This document shows, one piece after another, positions 1 through 8,085 of a stretch of 64,000 nt of DNA; the first letter of the stretch is position 1; every line of letters starts with the position of its first letter. A program made the translations under genes and the position numbers. The stretch lies in assembly GCF_008298035.1 (NCBI RefSeq), contig NZ_CP042910.1, positions 5,161,001 through 5,225,000 on the forward strand. Reading direction: 5' to 3'. This stretch comes from Gimesia maris. GTDB taxonomy: Bacteria; Planctomycetota; Planctomycetia; Planctomycetales; Planctomycetaceae. Below the pieces are notes generated by a model. It worked only from the letters and a program-made list of their open reading frames with translations, searched no databases and was not told the DNA's origin.

Positions 1-287
1 TCGGCGGCAGAATCAGAGACCAGCTCCTCGTCGTCTTCATCGAACGACTCTGCTTCCTCAAGGCCTTTACCTTTTTTCTTCGCCCCCCCTTTGGGACCAA
101 AGATCAATGCCCCGAGGGGCATCAGGACCAGAACACCGCTCATCAGCAGAGTGGTACCAGCTACCGCAAGCAGCATGGTCGGCATTGATTCGGCATGGTT
201 TAAAAATGCCATCACCAGCAGATAGGCTAAGAAGCCTCCCGGAATAGCAGCCACCAGTGAAATCAGAGGAAGTTGTAGTTTTGACAC
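1..287 (-). CDS. Partial two-helix membrane protein, unknown function
   Basis: An open frame runs on the minus strand from a GTG at 287 through the left edge, giving 95 residues without a stop. It begins VSKLQLPLISLVAAIPGGF and contains two hydrophobic segments, roughly residues 8-30 and 37-65. These are followed by a basic Gly/Lys stretch (GPKGGAKKKGKG) and then a strongly acidic tail (EEAESFDEDDEE) that continues past the edge. The layout suggests a small inner-membrane protein with a charged cytoplasmic tail. I do not recognise the family. The GTG start is the first plausible one; the C-terminus is missing, so length and function cannot be judged. The frame is continuous and its composition looks like real coding sequence. 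Confidence 0.6.
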   Translation of the reverse strand, partial: MSKLQLPLISLVAAIPGGFLAYLLVMAFLNHAESMPTMLLAVAGTTLLMSGVLVLMPLGALIFGPKGGAKKKGKGLEEAESFDEDDEELVSDSAA

Positions 288-576
288 AATTGCTGTTCCT
301 GAAACGAGAACAAAAGCAGAAAATCTGATGCGGACACGTATACCGACACTCTGTCGGCGCTGGAAGAACGTCTCTACTATCCTAAAGAGGCAGGAGACGA
401 ATTATCAAGCCTCGAATTTAAAATGTTACTTTTAAATATAGAGTCCGGTTTGACGACTCGACCTGTTTACTGGTATTGATAGTGCAGTTTATTTGTATTT
501 AATCGTCTCTGTTGGATTAATCGTTACAATATTCACTTCCCACAGGTGACGTCTCATCTGCCGTCTTGAGGAATTC

Positions 577-1260
577 ATGTCAGAGTCACAGTGGAATCAA
601 TTAAATCAGAACATTATTACGTGCACCAGGTGTGAACGCTTACTGACCCACTGCCAGAAAATTGCTGCGGAAAAACGAAAGTCATTCCGGGACTGGGATT
701 ACTGGGGACGCCCCGTCCCCAATTTTGGCGATTCAGCGGCACAACTGCTGATTGTGGGACTGGCTCCGGCAGCCCATGGCGCGAACCGTACCGGGCGCAT
801 GTTTACCGGAGATCGCAGTGGCGACTGGCTGTATCGCGCCCTGTTTAAAGCAGGTTTTGCCAGCCAGCCTGCAGCAGAACACATTTCAGACGGACTCACA
901 TTAATTAACTGTGCCATCACTGCCACCTGCCATTGTGCGCCGCCGGCGAACAAACCCACCCGCGAAGAGATTGAAAACTGTCATCCCTGGCTGGAGCAGA
1001 CCGTTGACCTGCTGCCTGTTCAGGTCTTCCTGGCACTCGGGCAAATCGGCTGGAAAGCAGTGCTGGACTTCAAGAAACGCCAAGGAAAATTAACCGGAAA
1101 GCGGCCTGTGTTTTCTCATGGAGCAGAATATCAGTTTCCGGACGGTCACTGGCTCGTGGGCAGTTATCACCCCAGCCAGCAGAACACTTTCACGGGTCGC
1201 CTTACCGAACCCATGTTCGACTCGGTCTTTGAACTGGTGAAATCAAAGTTGAAAAACTGA
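577..1260 (+). CDS. Uracil-DNA glycosylase, family 5 (UdgB-like)
   Basis: This 227-residue protein is predicted to remove uracil, and possibly other deaminated bases, from DNA as the first step of base excision repair. It has the family-5 motif GLAPAAHGANRTGR at about residues 61-74, where families 1 and 4 carry a polar catalytic residue in a different motif. Near the C-terminus is the second active-site motif, GSYHPSQQNTFTGRLTEP. An N-terminal CTRC pair (about residues 16-19) and later cysteines around residues 112-130 are the expected ligands of the 4Fe-4S cluster of family 4/5 enzymes. The ATG is preceded by GAGGA at good spacing. It converges on purU with 11 bases between the stops. The family assignment is strong; the exact substrate range is inferred from the family. 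Confidence 0.9.
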   Translation: MSESQWNQLNQNIITCTRCERLLTHCQKIAAEKRKSFRDWDYWGRPVPNFGDSAAQLLIVGLAPAAHGANRTGRMFTGDRSGDWLYRALFKAGFASQPAAEHISDGLTLINCAITATCHCAPPANKPTREEIENCHPWLEQTVDLLPVQVFLALGQIGWKAVLDFKKRQGKLTGKRPVFSHGAEYQFPDGHWLVGSYHPSQQNTFTGRLTEPMFDSVFELVKSKLKN

Positions 1261-1271
1261 AAGCAATTCTT

Positions 1272-2141
1272 TCAGTCTTTGCCGTTGATCCCCACCACCC
1301 GATGAAAGTGCATTTCGACTTCCCGATCAATGACGCGTCTGACACCTTCCACCAGACATTCCGGCTCATGTTCGGTTTCACCGATCCGTTTGATCTCTTT
1401 CAGGGGAGTTCCCGGTGATACGGTAAACGCATTCTGATGAATGATCTGATTTCCGGCATCCAGTTCGGGAATAATAAAATGAATCGTCGCGCCAAACGTC
1501 AGCATATGGTGACTGAATGCGTCTTCATAGGGTTGAAAGCCGGGAAAAGAGGGGAGCAGACCATGATGCAGATTAATAATCCGGCCGCCGGCAAAACTCC
1601 AGCAGATTCGCGGCGGTAACACCCGCATGTACCGGGCCAGTAATACATAATCGACGTCATATGAGTCGAACAGTTCCACCATCCGCACATTATCCGGATT
1701 CCCACGGTCATCACCAATGTTATGAAATTCCAGCTGATGTGCTTCCGCCAGTGACTGACAACGGTCCCGGTTTCCGATAATCACTGCCGGCTCCGCCTGG
1801 ATCACACCTTCTTTGATGTTATTCAAGACCGCTGCCGCCGGTTCACTGCGATAGGTCGTGCAGATGGCAATTCTGGGGGGGCGCTCGTATTCATCACGGG
1901 CCCACACACGGAGCGTCAGCCCCTTTTGAGTTCCAATCTGCATGATTCGCTCACGTAACACCGAGATTGGTTCGACATCCGTCGGCCAGCCGATACGCAG
2001 CAGCATCGCAAACAGACGTTCTGAATCATGATCATACATCTGGATTTCATGTATATTTGCCCCGACCCCCGTCACATAGTGCACGATAGGGTCAGCTAAG
2101 CCGCGATTGTCTGGTCCGACGGCTGTGATCGTTACCTGCAT
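1272..2141 (-). CDS. purU: Formyltetrahydrofolate deformylase PurU
   Basis: PurU hydrolyses 10-formyltetrahydrofolate to formate and tetrahydrofolate, balancing C1 pools and supplying formate for purine synthesis. The 289-residue length matches the family. An N-terminal ACT domain (about residues 1-85, starting TITAVGPDNRGLADPIVHYV) precedes a formyltransferase domain. The catalytic signature is visible as INLHHGLLPSFPG, followed by GATIHFIIPELDAGNQI, which supply the Asn, His and Asp of formyl-transfer and hydrolysis enzymes. The ACT domain marks it as PurU rather than PurN or Fmt. The ATG has a weak GAAGG upstream. It is a single gene converging on the uracil glycosylase gene. Confidence 0.92.
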   Translation of the reverse strand: MQVTITAVGPDNRGLADPIVHYVTGVGANIHEIQMYDHDSERLFAMLLRIGWPTDVEPISVLRERIMQIGTQKGLTLRVWARDEYERPPRIAICTTYRSEPAAAVLNNIKEGVIQAEPAVIIGNRDRCQSLAEAHQLEFHNIGDDRGNPDNVRMVELFDSYDVDYVLLARYMRVLPPRICWSFAGGRIINLHHGLLPSFPGFQPYEDAFSHHMLTFGATIHFIIPELDAGNQIIHQNAFTVSPGTPLKEIKRIGETEHEPECLVEGVRRVIDREVEMHFHRVVGINGKD

Positions 2142-2773
2142 GTTGTCTTTACGCCTTCACAAATGGGAGAACTGCTAACCCGGTCAGTAATTGTATCACA
2201 TCACCACATCAGCCCCTGCAGCTTCTATCCGAGGTAAAGGGATTCGTCCAGCACGTGAATCAATCCTGTTCAATGTAAGCATTTGTTGGATTTCGTAAAC
2301 AGAAAATGTAAAGCAGTGTTTCGGATTCCTTACAAAAGCAGGAGTTCCTGCTGAACAACTGCGACGATCCAGTCATATAAAGGTTAATGTTAAACTGCAA
2401 TCATTAAAGGTGTTAGTAAAAGCTTGCGTATTTTGCCAACTGTAAGGCTTATGAAGAAAGTTCCTTCGGCATGGTCTGTGCGATCAGCATAACTGGCAAT
2501 ATGGGAATTCAGCAGGGGGATATGTGTTCTCCACACTCCTGAACCCAGGCACATCGTGAGTGAACCGGTTCTCACCTTTTGTTCTGGTCTGCTGCTTTCC
2601 TACGGTCATTGATGTATCGGGGAGATCCTCTCAAGATCTTACTGATCCGTTGATGACCACTGCCGGGACCTGGAAGCTTGTCTGCATCCGGGTTGTCTCT
2701 CGCGGTTCATGGTTTCTCGATCAGGGCCGAAAACAAAAACGTTACTCTCAAGTAAAACACAAGGAACTCTAAA
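2142..2773. other. Intergenic region between purU and the first pilin-like gene
   Basis: This 632-base stretch lies between the divergently transcribed purU and the first pilin-like gene. Short open frames here lack ribosome sites and family features, so I do not call them genes. The last 15 bases before 2774 hold AAGGAACTC, a ribosome binding site also present before the second paralogue. The promoters of both flanking genes must lie here, but I cannot place them confidently. Confidence 0.5.
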
Positions 2774-3103
2774 ATGTTGAATCAACTTTGGAACGACGAA
2801 GCTGGTTTCGTTATTTCTGCGGAACTCGTACTCGTCCTGACCATCGCTGTTCTGGCCATGATCGTTGGCCTGAGCGAAGTCGCTGTCGCTGTAAACACTG
2901 AACTGAACGATATTTCAAACGCAATCGGTGCCCTCAACCAGAGCTATGCTTACACTGGTTTTCTTGGAAATGGTGGAAAGACCAAAAGCTTCTACGCCGG
3001 TTCACGCTTTGCTGACTCGGTAGATGACTGCGACCTGAACTCTACTTGTGATCTGGTTACAGGTACCAGCGTTGTCACTGCTTCTGAAGCTACTACGTTC
3101 TAA
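2774..3103 (+). CDS. Pilin-like small secreted/membrane protein, paralogue 1 of 4
   Basis: This 109-residue protein resembles a type IVb/Flp-like (pseudo)pilin. A short polar leader, MLNQLWNDEAG, is followed by a hydrophobic helix that begins FVISAELVLVLTIAVLAMIV. Then come an amphipathic stretch (NTELNDISNAIGALNQSY) and a polar C-terminal region with two cysteines in the motif DDCDxNxxCDxVTGT. The glutamate just after the Gly-Phe junction recalls a prepilin processing site. It lies at +6 relative to the glycine rather than the usual +5, so the pilin assignment is an inference. AAGGAACTC precedes the ATG. Three paralogues follow on the same strand. No prepilin peptidase or assembly ATPase gene is in the window. 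Confidence 0.75.
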   Translation: MLNQLWNDEAGFVISAELVLVLTIAVLAMIVGLSEVAVAVNTELNDISNAIGALNQSYAYTGFLGNGGKTKSFYAGSRFADSVDDCDLNSTCDLVTGTSVVTASEATTF

Positions 3104-3171
3104 AACGACTACACCTTGGTCTTAAGGTGTGAATTGAGAGAAACTGATATAATCAGTTAAATCGACTCATT

Positions 3172-3209
3172 CGGAACTCTGACAGGGATTCGTCCCTGGC
3201 AGAGTTCCG
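3172..3209 (+). terminator. Long hairpin downstream of pilin-like gene 1
   Basis: An almost perfect inverted repeat, CGGAACTCTGaCAGGGA / TCCCTGgCAGAGTTCCG, with a four-base loop sits 68 bases after the stop codon. It has no clear T-run on the plus strand, so it may terminate transcription inefficiently or stabilise the 3' end of the mRNA. Confidence 0.6.
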
Positions 3210-3924
3210 ATGTTTCAAAAAAAACGCATTTGATTCACAGTCTCTTTAACAGACTGTTTAAAAACTTTGATAAGTAGTGTTGCCCGAATGCAACCTGTCA
3301 AACTTTCTGCGCCCTGCTGGCCCTTTCCCGACAGAATCTGTAAATCACAACCTTGATTACAGTTATAGCGATTCTCAAATCGTGTTTCTTCAGGTCCACA
3401 CGCTCTGTGGACTTCTCACAACGCCTCCCCGCCAGCCAAATGGCACACCGACTGCGTTATGAGATCTGCAACAAGACTGAATGATAACAATAACTGAAAT
3501 TTAGACCTCACAAGAAACAGATACTGATTGATTCGCAACGTTGTGACCCGTGTTGAGGCTTCTTCTAATTCTCGCGACTTGTCCCCGAAAGAAGAAGAGA
3601 AGTCAACGGCATTGCATGAAGGTGAGAGAGCATTCAATGCGAATGATGTTTCGGCATCATTTTCTGGGCTTCCATCGCTCCGCGGGTCATAACGTGCATT
3701 TTATAGAAATTTGATGAATACAACACTGCAGTTTGTGCTGTGAAATCGCGGGCCGGTGATTTCACAAAAGTGCCGGAATGGAGCGTAGTCTCTCAATCTG
3801 GCAAACTGATAAATTTCGCCTTTGCGTGATTTATCGATATGTCGTGGGCTGTTTTCTTTCTCGGAAAGCAGACCACAAACTCGTCTCTCAAATTATTTTT
3901 TTTAAGACCAAGGAACTCACTAAG
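3210..3924. other. Long intergenic region before pilin-like gene 2
   Basis: About 715 bases without a supported gene. An open frame entering the second pilin gene can be read from 3778, but the residues before 3925 look like translated non-coding DNA. A 7-bp hairpin (GTCCACA cgctc TGTGGAC, 3394-3412) is visible. The promoter and any leader of paralogue 2 must lie here. Confidence 0.45.
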
Positions 3925-4254
3925 ATGTTAAATCAACTTTGGAACGATGAAGCAGGTTTCGTAATTTCAGCTGAATTAGTACTCGTTTTGACCATCGCCG
4001 TACTGGCAATGATTGTTGGCCTGAGCGAAGTTGCTGTTGCTGTTAACACTGAGCTGAACGACATTTCAAACGCAATCGGATCTCTGAACCAGAGCTATGC
4101 CTACACAGGTTTCGCTGGAACTGGTGGAAAAAACAAGAGCCACTACGCCGGTTCTATGTTCAACGATGCTGCTGATGACTGCGACCTGAACACAACTTGT
4201 GATCTGGTAACAGGTACAACTTCTGTAACTGCTTCTGAATCAGTTACTCCATAA
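3925..4254 (+). CDS. Pilin-like small protein, paralogue 2 of 4
   Basis: This 109-residue protein is identical to paralogue 1 over roughly its first 50 residues and very similar after that. The ATG at 3925 was chosen because it aligns with the start of the other three copies and is preceded by AAGGAACTC. The frame stays open upstream to 3778, but that extension has no counterpart in the paralogues. The C-terminal part keeps SYAYTGF, a YAGS motif and DDCDLNTTCDLVTGTT, so the likely disulphide pair is conserved. A strong intrinsic terminator follows 23 bases after the stop, so the gene is probably its own transcription unit. Its role is inferred as for paralogue 1. Confidence 0.75.
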   Translation: MLNQLWNDEAGFVISAELVLVLTIAVLAMIVGLSEVAVAVNTELNDISNAIGSLNQSYAYTGFAGTGGKNKSHYAGSMFNDAADDCDLNTTCDLVTGTTSVTASESVTP

Positions 4255-4277
4255 TTTGAATCTGATTCAAGTTAACC

Positions 4278-4315
4278 AAACTCTGCCTGGGATCGCTCCC
4301 AGGCAGAGTTTTTAC
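4278..4315 (+). terminator. Intrinsic terminator after pilin-like gene 2
   Basis: AACTCTGCCTGGGA and TCCCAGGCAGAGTT form a perfect stem around a TCGC loop, followed directly by a T-run. The sequence resembles the hairpin after paralogue 1 (both contain CTCTG-CAGGGA-type arms), suggesting the units were duplicated together with their 3' ends. Confidence 0.9.
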
Positions 4316-4416
4316 TTCTAAGAAAATGAAACTCCGTCATGTGGAGTTCAAGCATTTTTCAATTCTGTTCAAACATCTCTCAAAGTAGACATTAAAAAAA
4401 TCAAGGGGATAAAATC

Positions 4417-4755
4417 ATGTTGCGGGCTTTATGGAAAGAGGAAAACGGCTTTATTATTTCTGCAGAACTGGTCCTGGTATTGACCATCGCAGTACTGGCC
4501 ATGATCGTCGGATTGAGCGAAGTCGCTGTGGCTGTAAATACCGAATTGAACGATGTCTCAAACGCCATCGGTTCACTGAATCAAAGTTATGCTTATACCG
4601 GTTTTGCCGCCACTGCCACCTGTGATGGCAAACACAAAAGCTATGTAGCAGGTTCCATGTTCAATGATAATGCAGATGACTGCGATCTGAACACGACCTG
4701 TGACCTGGTAACTGGTACGACGGCAGTAACTGCTTCTGAAAGCGTCACACCGTAA
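4417..4755 (+). CDS. Pilin-like small protein, paralogue 3 of 4
   Basis: This 112-residue protein begins MLRALWKEENGFIISAEL and then carries the same hydrophobic core as the other copies, through NTELNDVSNAIGSLNQSYAY. The three extra residues lie in the variable segment after TGF (AATATCDGKHKSY), which adds a third cysteine. The C-terminal DDCDLNTTCDLVTGTT motif is retained. A purine-rich AAGGGGATA lies just upstream of the ATG. A strong terminator follows about 30 bases after the stop. The leader residues differ (KEEN instead of NDEA) but keep the charge pattern before the Gly-Phe junction. Confidence 0.75.
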   Translation: MLRALWKEENGFIISAELVLVLTIAVLAMIVGLSEVAVAVNTELNDVSNAIGSLNQSYAYTGFAATATCDGKHKSYVAGSMFNDNADDCDLNTTCDLVTGTTAVTASESVTP

Positions 4756-4786
4756 TCGATTGCTTAAAAACACAAGCTCTCTCAGA

Positions 4787-4817
4787 GAACCGGCGGATCG
4801 TCCGCCGGTTCTTTTTT
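4787..4817 (+). terminator. Intrinsic terminator after pilin-like gene 3
   Basis: GAACCGGCGGA and TCCGCCGGTTC form a perfect 11-bp GC-rich stem with a three-base TCG loop, followed by six T residues. Confidence 0.92.
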
Positions 4818-5169
4818 CGATTACACGACCTTACAGCTTGTTTACGCTCTATGTTCAGACTGTTTAACACTTCAATCCGCCGCACAATTCTGCCTCCTCC
4901 GGATTCCTGGAATCCCAGATACGACCTAAGTCTTTTACAGCGTAAAACATAACCTGTAATACGCATCTGAAAAAATCAGCTGATGAAACCGTTCTGGCAT
5001 ACCGTCTGCATTATTCGGCTTGCGTGAACTGATCATTGAGCAAGCACTCACTGATTTCTCTTCACAAGCAGAAATACTCTCTCACAATCTACAACTCTCT
5101 CACATAGCCGCTGGTTGAACACGCATTCAACTGTCGGCGCACTCTACGATTAAGTAAGGGGACTCTCTC
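4818..5169. other. Intergenic region before pilin-like gene 4
   Basis: These 352 bases contain no supported gene. TAAGGGGA just upstream of 5170 is the likely ribosome binding site of paralogue 4. I see no other structure. Confidence 0.4.
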
Positions 5170-5502
5170 ATGTTGCGTATCGTTCAGCGTTTGTACAATG
5201 ATGAAGCTGGTTTCGTGATCTCTGCGGAACTGGTGCTGGTTCTGACGATTGCTGTTCTGGCGATGATCGTCGGTTTAAGTGAAGTCGCGGTCGCCGTGAA
5301 TACGGAGTTAAACGACGTTTCCAATGCCATCGGCGCACTCAATCAATCCTATTGCTTTACCGGATTCCAGGCTGGTTCTCATGGCAAAATGAAAAGTTAT
5401 GTGGCCGGCAGTCATTTCCAGGATGCTTATGATGACTGTGATAAGAATACCAGTTGTGATCTCGTTACCGGGACCTCAAGCATCGGAACTGAAGGCTGGT
5501 AA
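5170..5502 (+). CDS. Pilin-like small protein, paralogue 4 of 4
   Basis: This 110-residue protein begins MLRIVQRLYNDEAGFVISAE and shares the invariant hydrophobic core and the NTELNDVSNAIGALNQSY stretch with the other copies. It is the most divergent in its C-terminal half: SYCFTGF replaces SYAYTGF, introducing an extra cysteine, and the tail after VTGT is shorter. The DDCDKNTSCDLVTGT cysteine pair is kept. The ATG follows AAGTAAGGGGA. The gene converges on the YTV-type wall protein, and a bidirectional hairpin lies between them. It may be a minor or specialised version of the same surface subunit; that is an inference. Confidence 0.75.
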   Translation: MLRIVQRLYNDEAGFVISAELVLVLTIAVLAMIVGLSEVAVAVNTELNDVSNAIGALNQSYCFTGFQAGSHGKMKSYVAGSHFQDAYDDCDKNTSCDLVTGTSSIGTEGW

Positions 5503-5529
5503 GAAGATCCAGTCTCACAATTCAACGTA

Positions 5530-5561
5530 AAAAAAAGGCAGGTTTCAAGTGAAACCTGCCT
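5530..5561. terminator. Bidirectional terminator between pilin-like gene 4 and the YTV gene
   Basis: AGGCAGGTTTC aagt GAAACCTGCCT forms an 11-bp stem. On the minus strand it is followed by a run of eight or more T (the A-run at 5529-5536), making it a good terminator for the minus-strand wall-protein gene. It lies 35 bases past the stop of pilin-like gene 4. Confidence 0.85.
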
Positions 5562-5597
5562 CTGTTCATTTACATCACACGCGAATCCAGCGTCCTG

Positions 5598-6929
5598 TTA
5601 AGCAGATACTCTCGGCTTGACAGGAGTGAGTTCCGGATTGGCTTCCGGTTCAGGCTGCGGTTCGGGAACCACTGGTTTTGCTGTTTCCCGGTTTTGAGGA
5701 ACCAGATCACAGTTTCCAGTAGCACAGGCAGTCGTAGGACAGACTGTGGTAGGAACCATGGTGCAGACTTCGTAAGGAACCTTACGGGCTACACATTTAG
5801 TGACATACCGTGTGCAGGTGACAGGAACCTGTTTGGGTACGCAACGGGCAACACGGTGAGTGACAGTGAAAGGCACTTTCCGCGTGACGCATTCAGCGAC
5901 TTTACGGCTGCATTTCTCTGACACCATTCTGCAGGTCTGAACAGGAACTTTACGAACCTTTTCTTCACAAACCCAGTTACAGGTCTGATAAGGAACTTTC
6001 TGAGCGACTGTTTCTGTAACCCAGCGGCAAGTCCGGTAGGGGATTTTAGAAACAACCACTTCAGGTACCATTTTACAGACTTTCACAGGTACTTTGTTCA
6101 CAATGACTTCGGGTACGTAACGGGTTACCTGTACCGGGCAGTTCTGTCGAACCACTTGTGGCACATACTTGGTGCAAGGTACCTGGCAGGCAACACGTTT
6201 CAGTCGCCAGACCTTGCGGCAGTGAGTTCGCCCTGGTACCTGAACCATGGTCATCCGCGGAACCCCGCAGGCATCAGTCGTCCAGCAGGGACGGCATTTT
6301 CCAGGCTTGGTAATCTGCTTTGTTTCCCAGACTCCCTGTAAACGACGCACGGTCCGGTATGTCGTTACCGGCTTCATGACCGTATAACAACGTTCCTGAT
6401 TGACCGTTTCCGTTACAGGTCGCATGACGGTCCGGCGACACTCCTGTTCGATGGTTTCGACAACAGGTCGCATGACAGTCCGTCGACACTCGCGTTCATG
6501 ATTTTCCCAGACGGGACGCTGTACCTGGTAGCTGCAATCACGGTACTTGGTTTCGACAACCGGTCGTCGCACAGTGTAACGCTCTTCCCGCTCTGATGTT
6601 TCAAATACCGGTTTTTGAACCGTATATTCAACATCTCGGTAAACCGTTTCATTCACCATGCGATAACAGGTTTCCTGCTTGTCTTCGTAAACTGTCTCGT
6701 ATTCGGTGCGATAAGCCGTGTACTGCTGAGGTTCTGCAATCTGATCATATACAGTACGGTAGCATGTTTTCCGCTCAACACGACAAGCGGTATAACAGGC
6801 TGTTGGCTGGCAGGCAGTGGTCGGACAGCAGTTATAACTGGCTGCTCCAAAATACCTGCAGGCTTGCGCCGAATCATTGACAGCCAGCATTGCCACGGCG
6901 GCAAACGCTAAGGCCAGAATCTTTTTCAT
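5598..6929 (-). CDS. Cysteine-rich YTV-repeat secreted protein, probable cell-wall component
   Basis: The 443-residue protein starts at MKKILALAFAAVAMLAV, a clear signal peptide ending near SAQA. This ATG has GGAGGGGG upstream; an upstream in-frame ATG at 6956 lacks these features. The mature part has about 33 cysteines and two repeat regions. The N-terminal half repeats units such as YTVQKPVFET and RRTVMRPVVET, matching the planctomycete YTV domain. The C-terminal half repeats units of the type VPYQTCNWVxExVxxK. A central block (TKPGKCRPCWTTDACGVPR) separates them. YTV-domain proteins were described in Rhodopirellula as components of the proteinaceous wall, probably cross-linked by disulphides. 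That role is from family knowledge; location next to the pilin-like array suggests a surface locus. Confidence 0.8.
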   Translation of the reverse strand: MKKILALAFAAVAMLAVNDSAQACRYFGAASYNCCPTTACQPTACYTACRVERKTCYRTVYDQIAEPQQYTAYRTEYETVYEDKQETCYRMVNETVYRDVEYTVQKPVFETSEREERYTVRRPVVETKYRDCSYQVQRPVWENHERECRRTVMRPVVETIEQECRRTVMRPVTETVNQERCYTVMKPVTTYRTVRRLQGVWETKQITKPGKCRPCWTTDACGVPRMTMVQVPGRTHCRKVWRLKRVACQVPCTKYVPQVVRQNCPVQVTRYVPEVIVNKVPVKVCKMVPEVVVSKIPYRTCRWVTETVAQKVPYQTCNWVCEEKVRKVPVQTCRMVSEKCSRKVAECVTRKVPFTVTHRVARCVPKQVPVTCTRYVTKCVARKVPYEVCTMVPTTVCPTTACATGNCDLVPQNRETAKPVVPEPQPEPEANPELTPVKPRVSA

Positions 6930-7327
6930 TTTTCCCCCTCCAAAAAAGTGCGTCACATGATGAAAGTGTGCGTTTTCCGATTTTTCATTTCATACATGAC
7001 TGCCTGCATTATTGACATGACCTGAAAAAAGATGCAAATCAAAAGCTGACGTCACGCATGGAAAAATCAAAATCATCGCGGGTTGTTCTATTTAGCACTC
7101 AAGCATAGATCACATAGTTTCGGCAACTTGAGGAAAAAAGGGGGATATCTCTTTTTAGTGAAGAGCTTGTTGTCTGTGCCACTTTATAATCGTTATCACC
7201 TGCAAAGTTTCACAAATGCAACATCCGTTCGAACTAAACTGTTATCAGAACTCAACATGAATCATAGAAACGACATCCGGTCTGTCGCATGCAACAGGAA
7301 ATGAAAACATCTACATCAATGGATACA
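6930..7327. other. Intergenic region upstream of the YTV gene
   Basis: About 400 AT-rich bases. The purine-rich ribosome binding site of the YTV gene is at its left end. A short open frame at 7083-7304 has no ribosome site or family features and is not called. The YTV promoter should be here, but I cannot place it. Confidence 0.4.
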
Positions 7328-7972
7328 TCAGTCGTTTTCAATCTGTGTGTGATATTTCTTTTTCAATGCATCAAAATCGGCAGGGGTATCCAGGTCCACC
7401 AGAATTTCCGGTACATTACATTCCTGTAGATGAGGCACCAGATCCCGGCTCTGCCACAGCGCATTGATGCCCTGCTCCACAGGCAGCTTGAAAATCTCTC
7501 CCGCCAGAGACCAGCGAAAAAAAGTGGGATGCCCCTTTCGATTCTGATAAGTGGGAATCATCACAGCAGCCGGGCAGTGTTCCCAAGCCTGACATAATTC
7601 GTCAATAACAGAAGGCTCCAGCACGGGATGATCCGCGGGAATCAGTAACCACCCCTCGTCATCGGCAGGCCGATAATGTGCTTCAATATGCCGCAGCGCA
7701 TACTGAACGCTGGATTTCATATCAGGCGGATCTGTTTCCGGCTGAAGCAGATCGACCTGCAAATCAGCCAGATGATTCTTAAATCGCTCATCATCCCGGC
7801 GCGCGACGATCACGGTTTTTGTGATCCTTTCTCCGCTCAATCCTCGCACCAGTCGCTGAATGACCGTTTCAGTTCCCAGTCTCAGTAGCAGCTTATGCGT
7901 TCCCATCCGTCGACTTCGGCCAGCCGCAGGAACAATAGCAAACAGACGGCGCGTTGTCATTGAATCACTCAT
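7328..7972 (-). CDS. MobA/MocA-like nucleotidyltransferase
   Basis: This 214-residue protein has the fold signature of MobA-like NTP transferases. The nucleotide-binding loop VPAAGRSRRMGTHKLLL lies near residues 14-30, a metal-binding LIPADHP around residues 110-116, and the GHPTFF motif around residue 146. The GHP motif and the total length fit the molybdenum-cofactor cytidylyltransferase (MocA/PucB/YgfJ) branch better than MobA proper. It would transfer a nucleotide from CTP or GTP onto a phosphorylated acceptor such as molybdopterin. No molybdenum-cofactor genes are nearby, so the substrate is uncertain. It is divergent from surE, with about 110 bases between them. Confidence 0.8.
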   Translation of the reverse strand: MSDSMTTRRLFAIVPAAGRSRRMGTHKLLLRLGTETVIQRLVRGLSGERITKTVIVARRDDERFKNHLADLQVDLLQPETDPPDMKSSVQYALRHIEAHYRPADDEGWLLIPADHPVLEPSVIDELCQAWEHCPAAVMIPTYQNRKGHPTFFRWSLAGEIFKLPVEQGINALWQSRDLVPHLQECNVPEILVDLDTPADFDALKKKYHTQIEND

Positions 7973-8085
7973 TTCGATAAGATAGTGTCAGGCCGGTATA
8001 GTTGATCAGAAAACCGGTGAAGTACTGCCATAAGATAAGCTGTCGTTCAGGACTGATCTGAACGATTCAGAGTTAAGGACGCATC

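Noticed and set aside
3781-3830. A fourth copy of the palindromic repeat (contains GTAGTCTCTCAATCTG)
   Set aside because: Only about 16 bases match, and the second arm (GGAGACGC) and the tail are missing. It is probably chance.
3778-3924. N-terminal extension of pilin-like gene 2 by 49 codons
   Set aside because: The other three paralogues start at the equivalent of 3925, and a ribosome site sits just before that ATG.
7083-7304. A 73-codon open frame upstream of the YTV gene
   Set aside because: No ribosome site, no family features and AT-rich composition; treated as non-coding.
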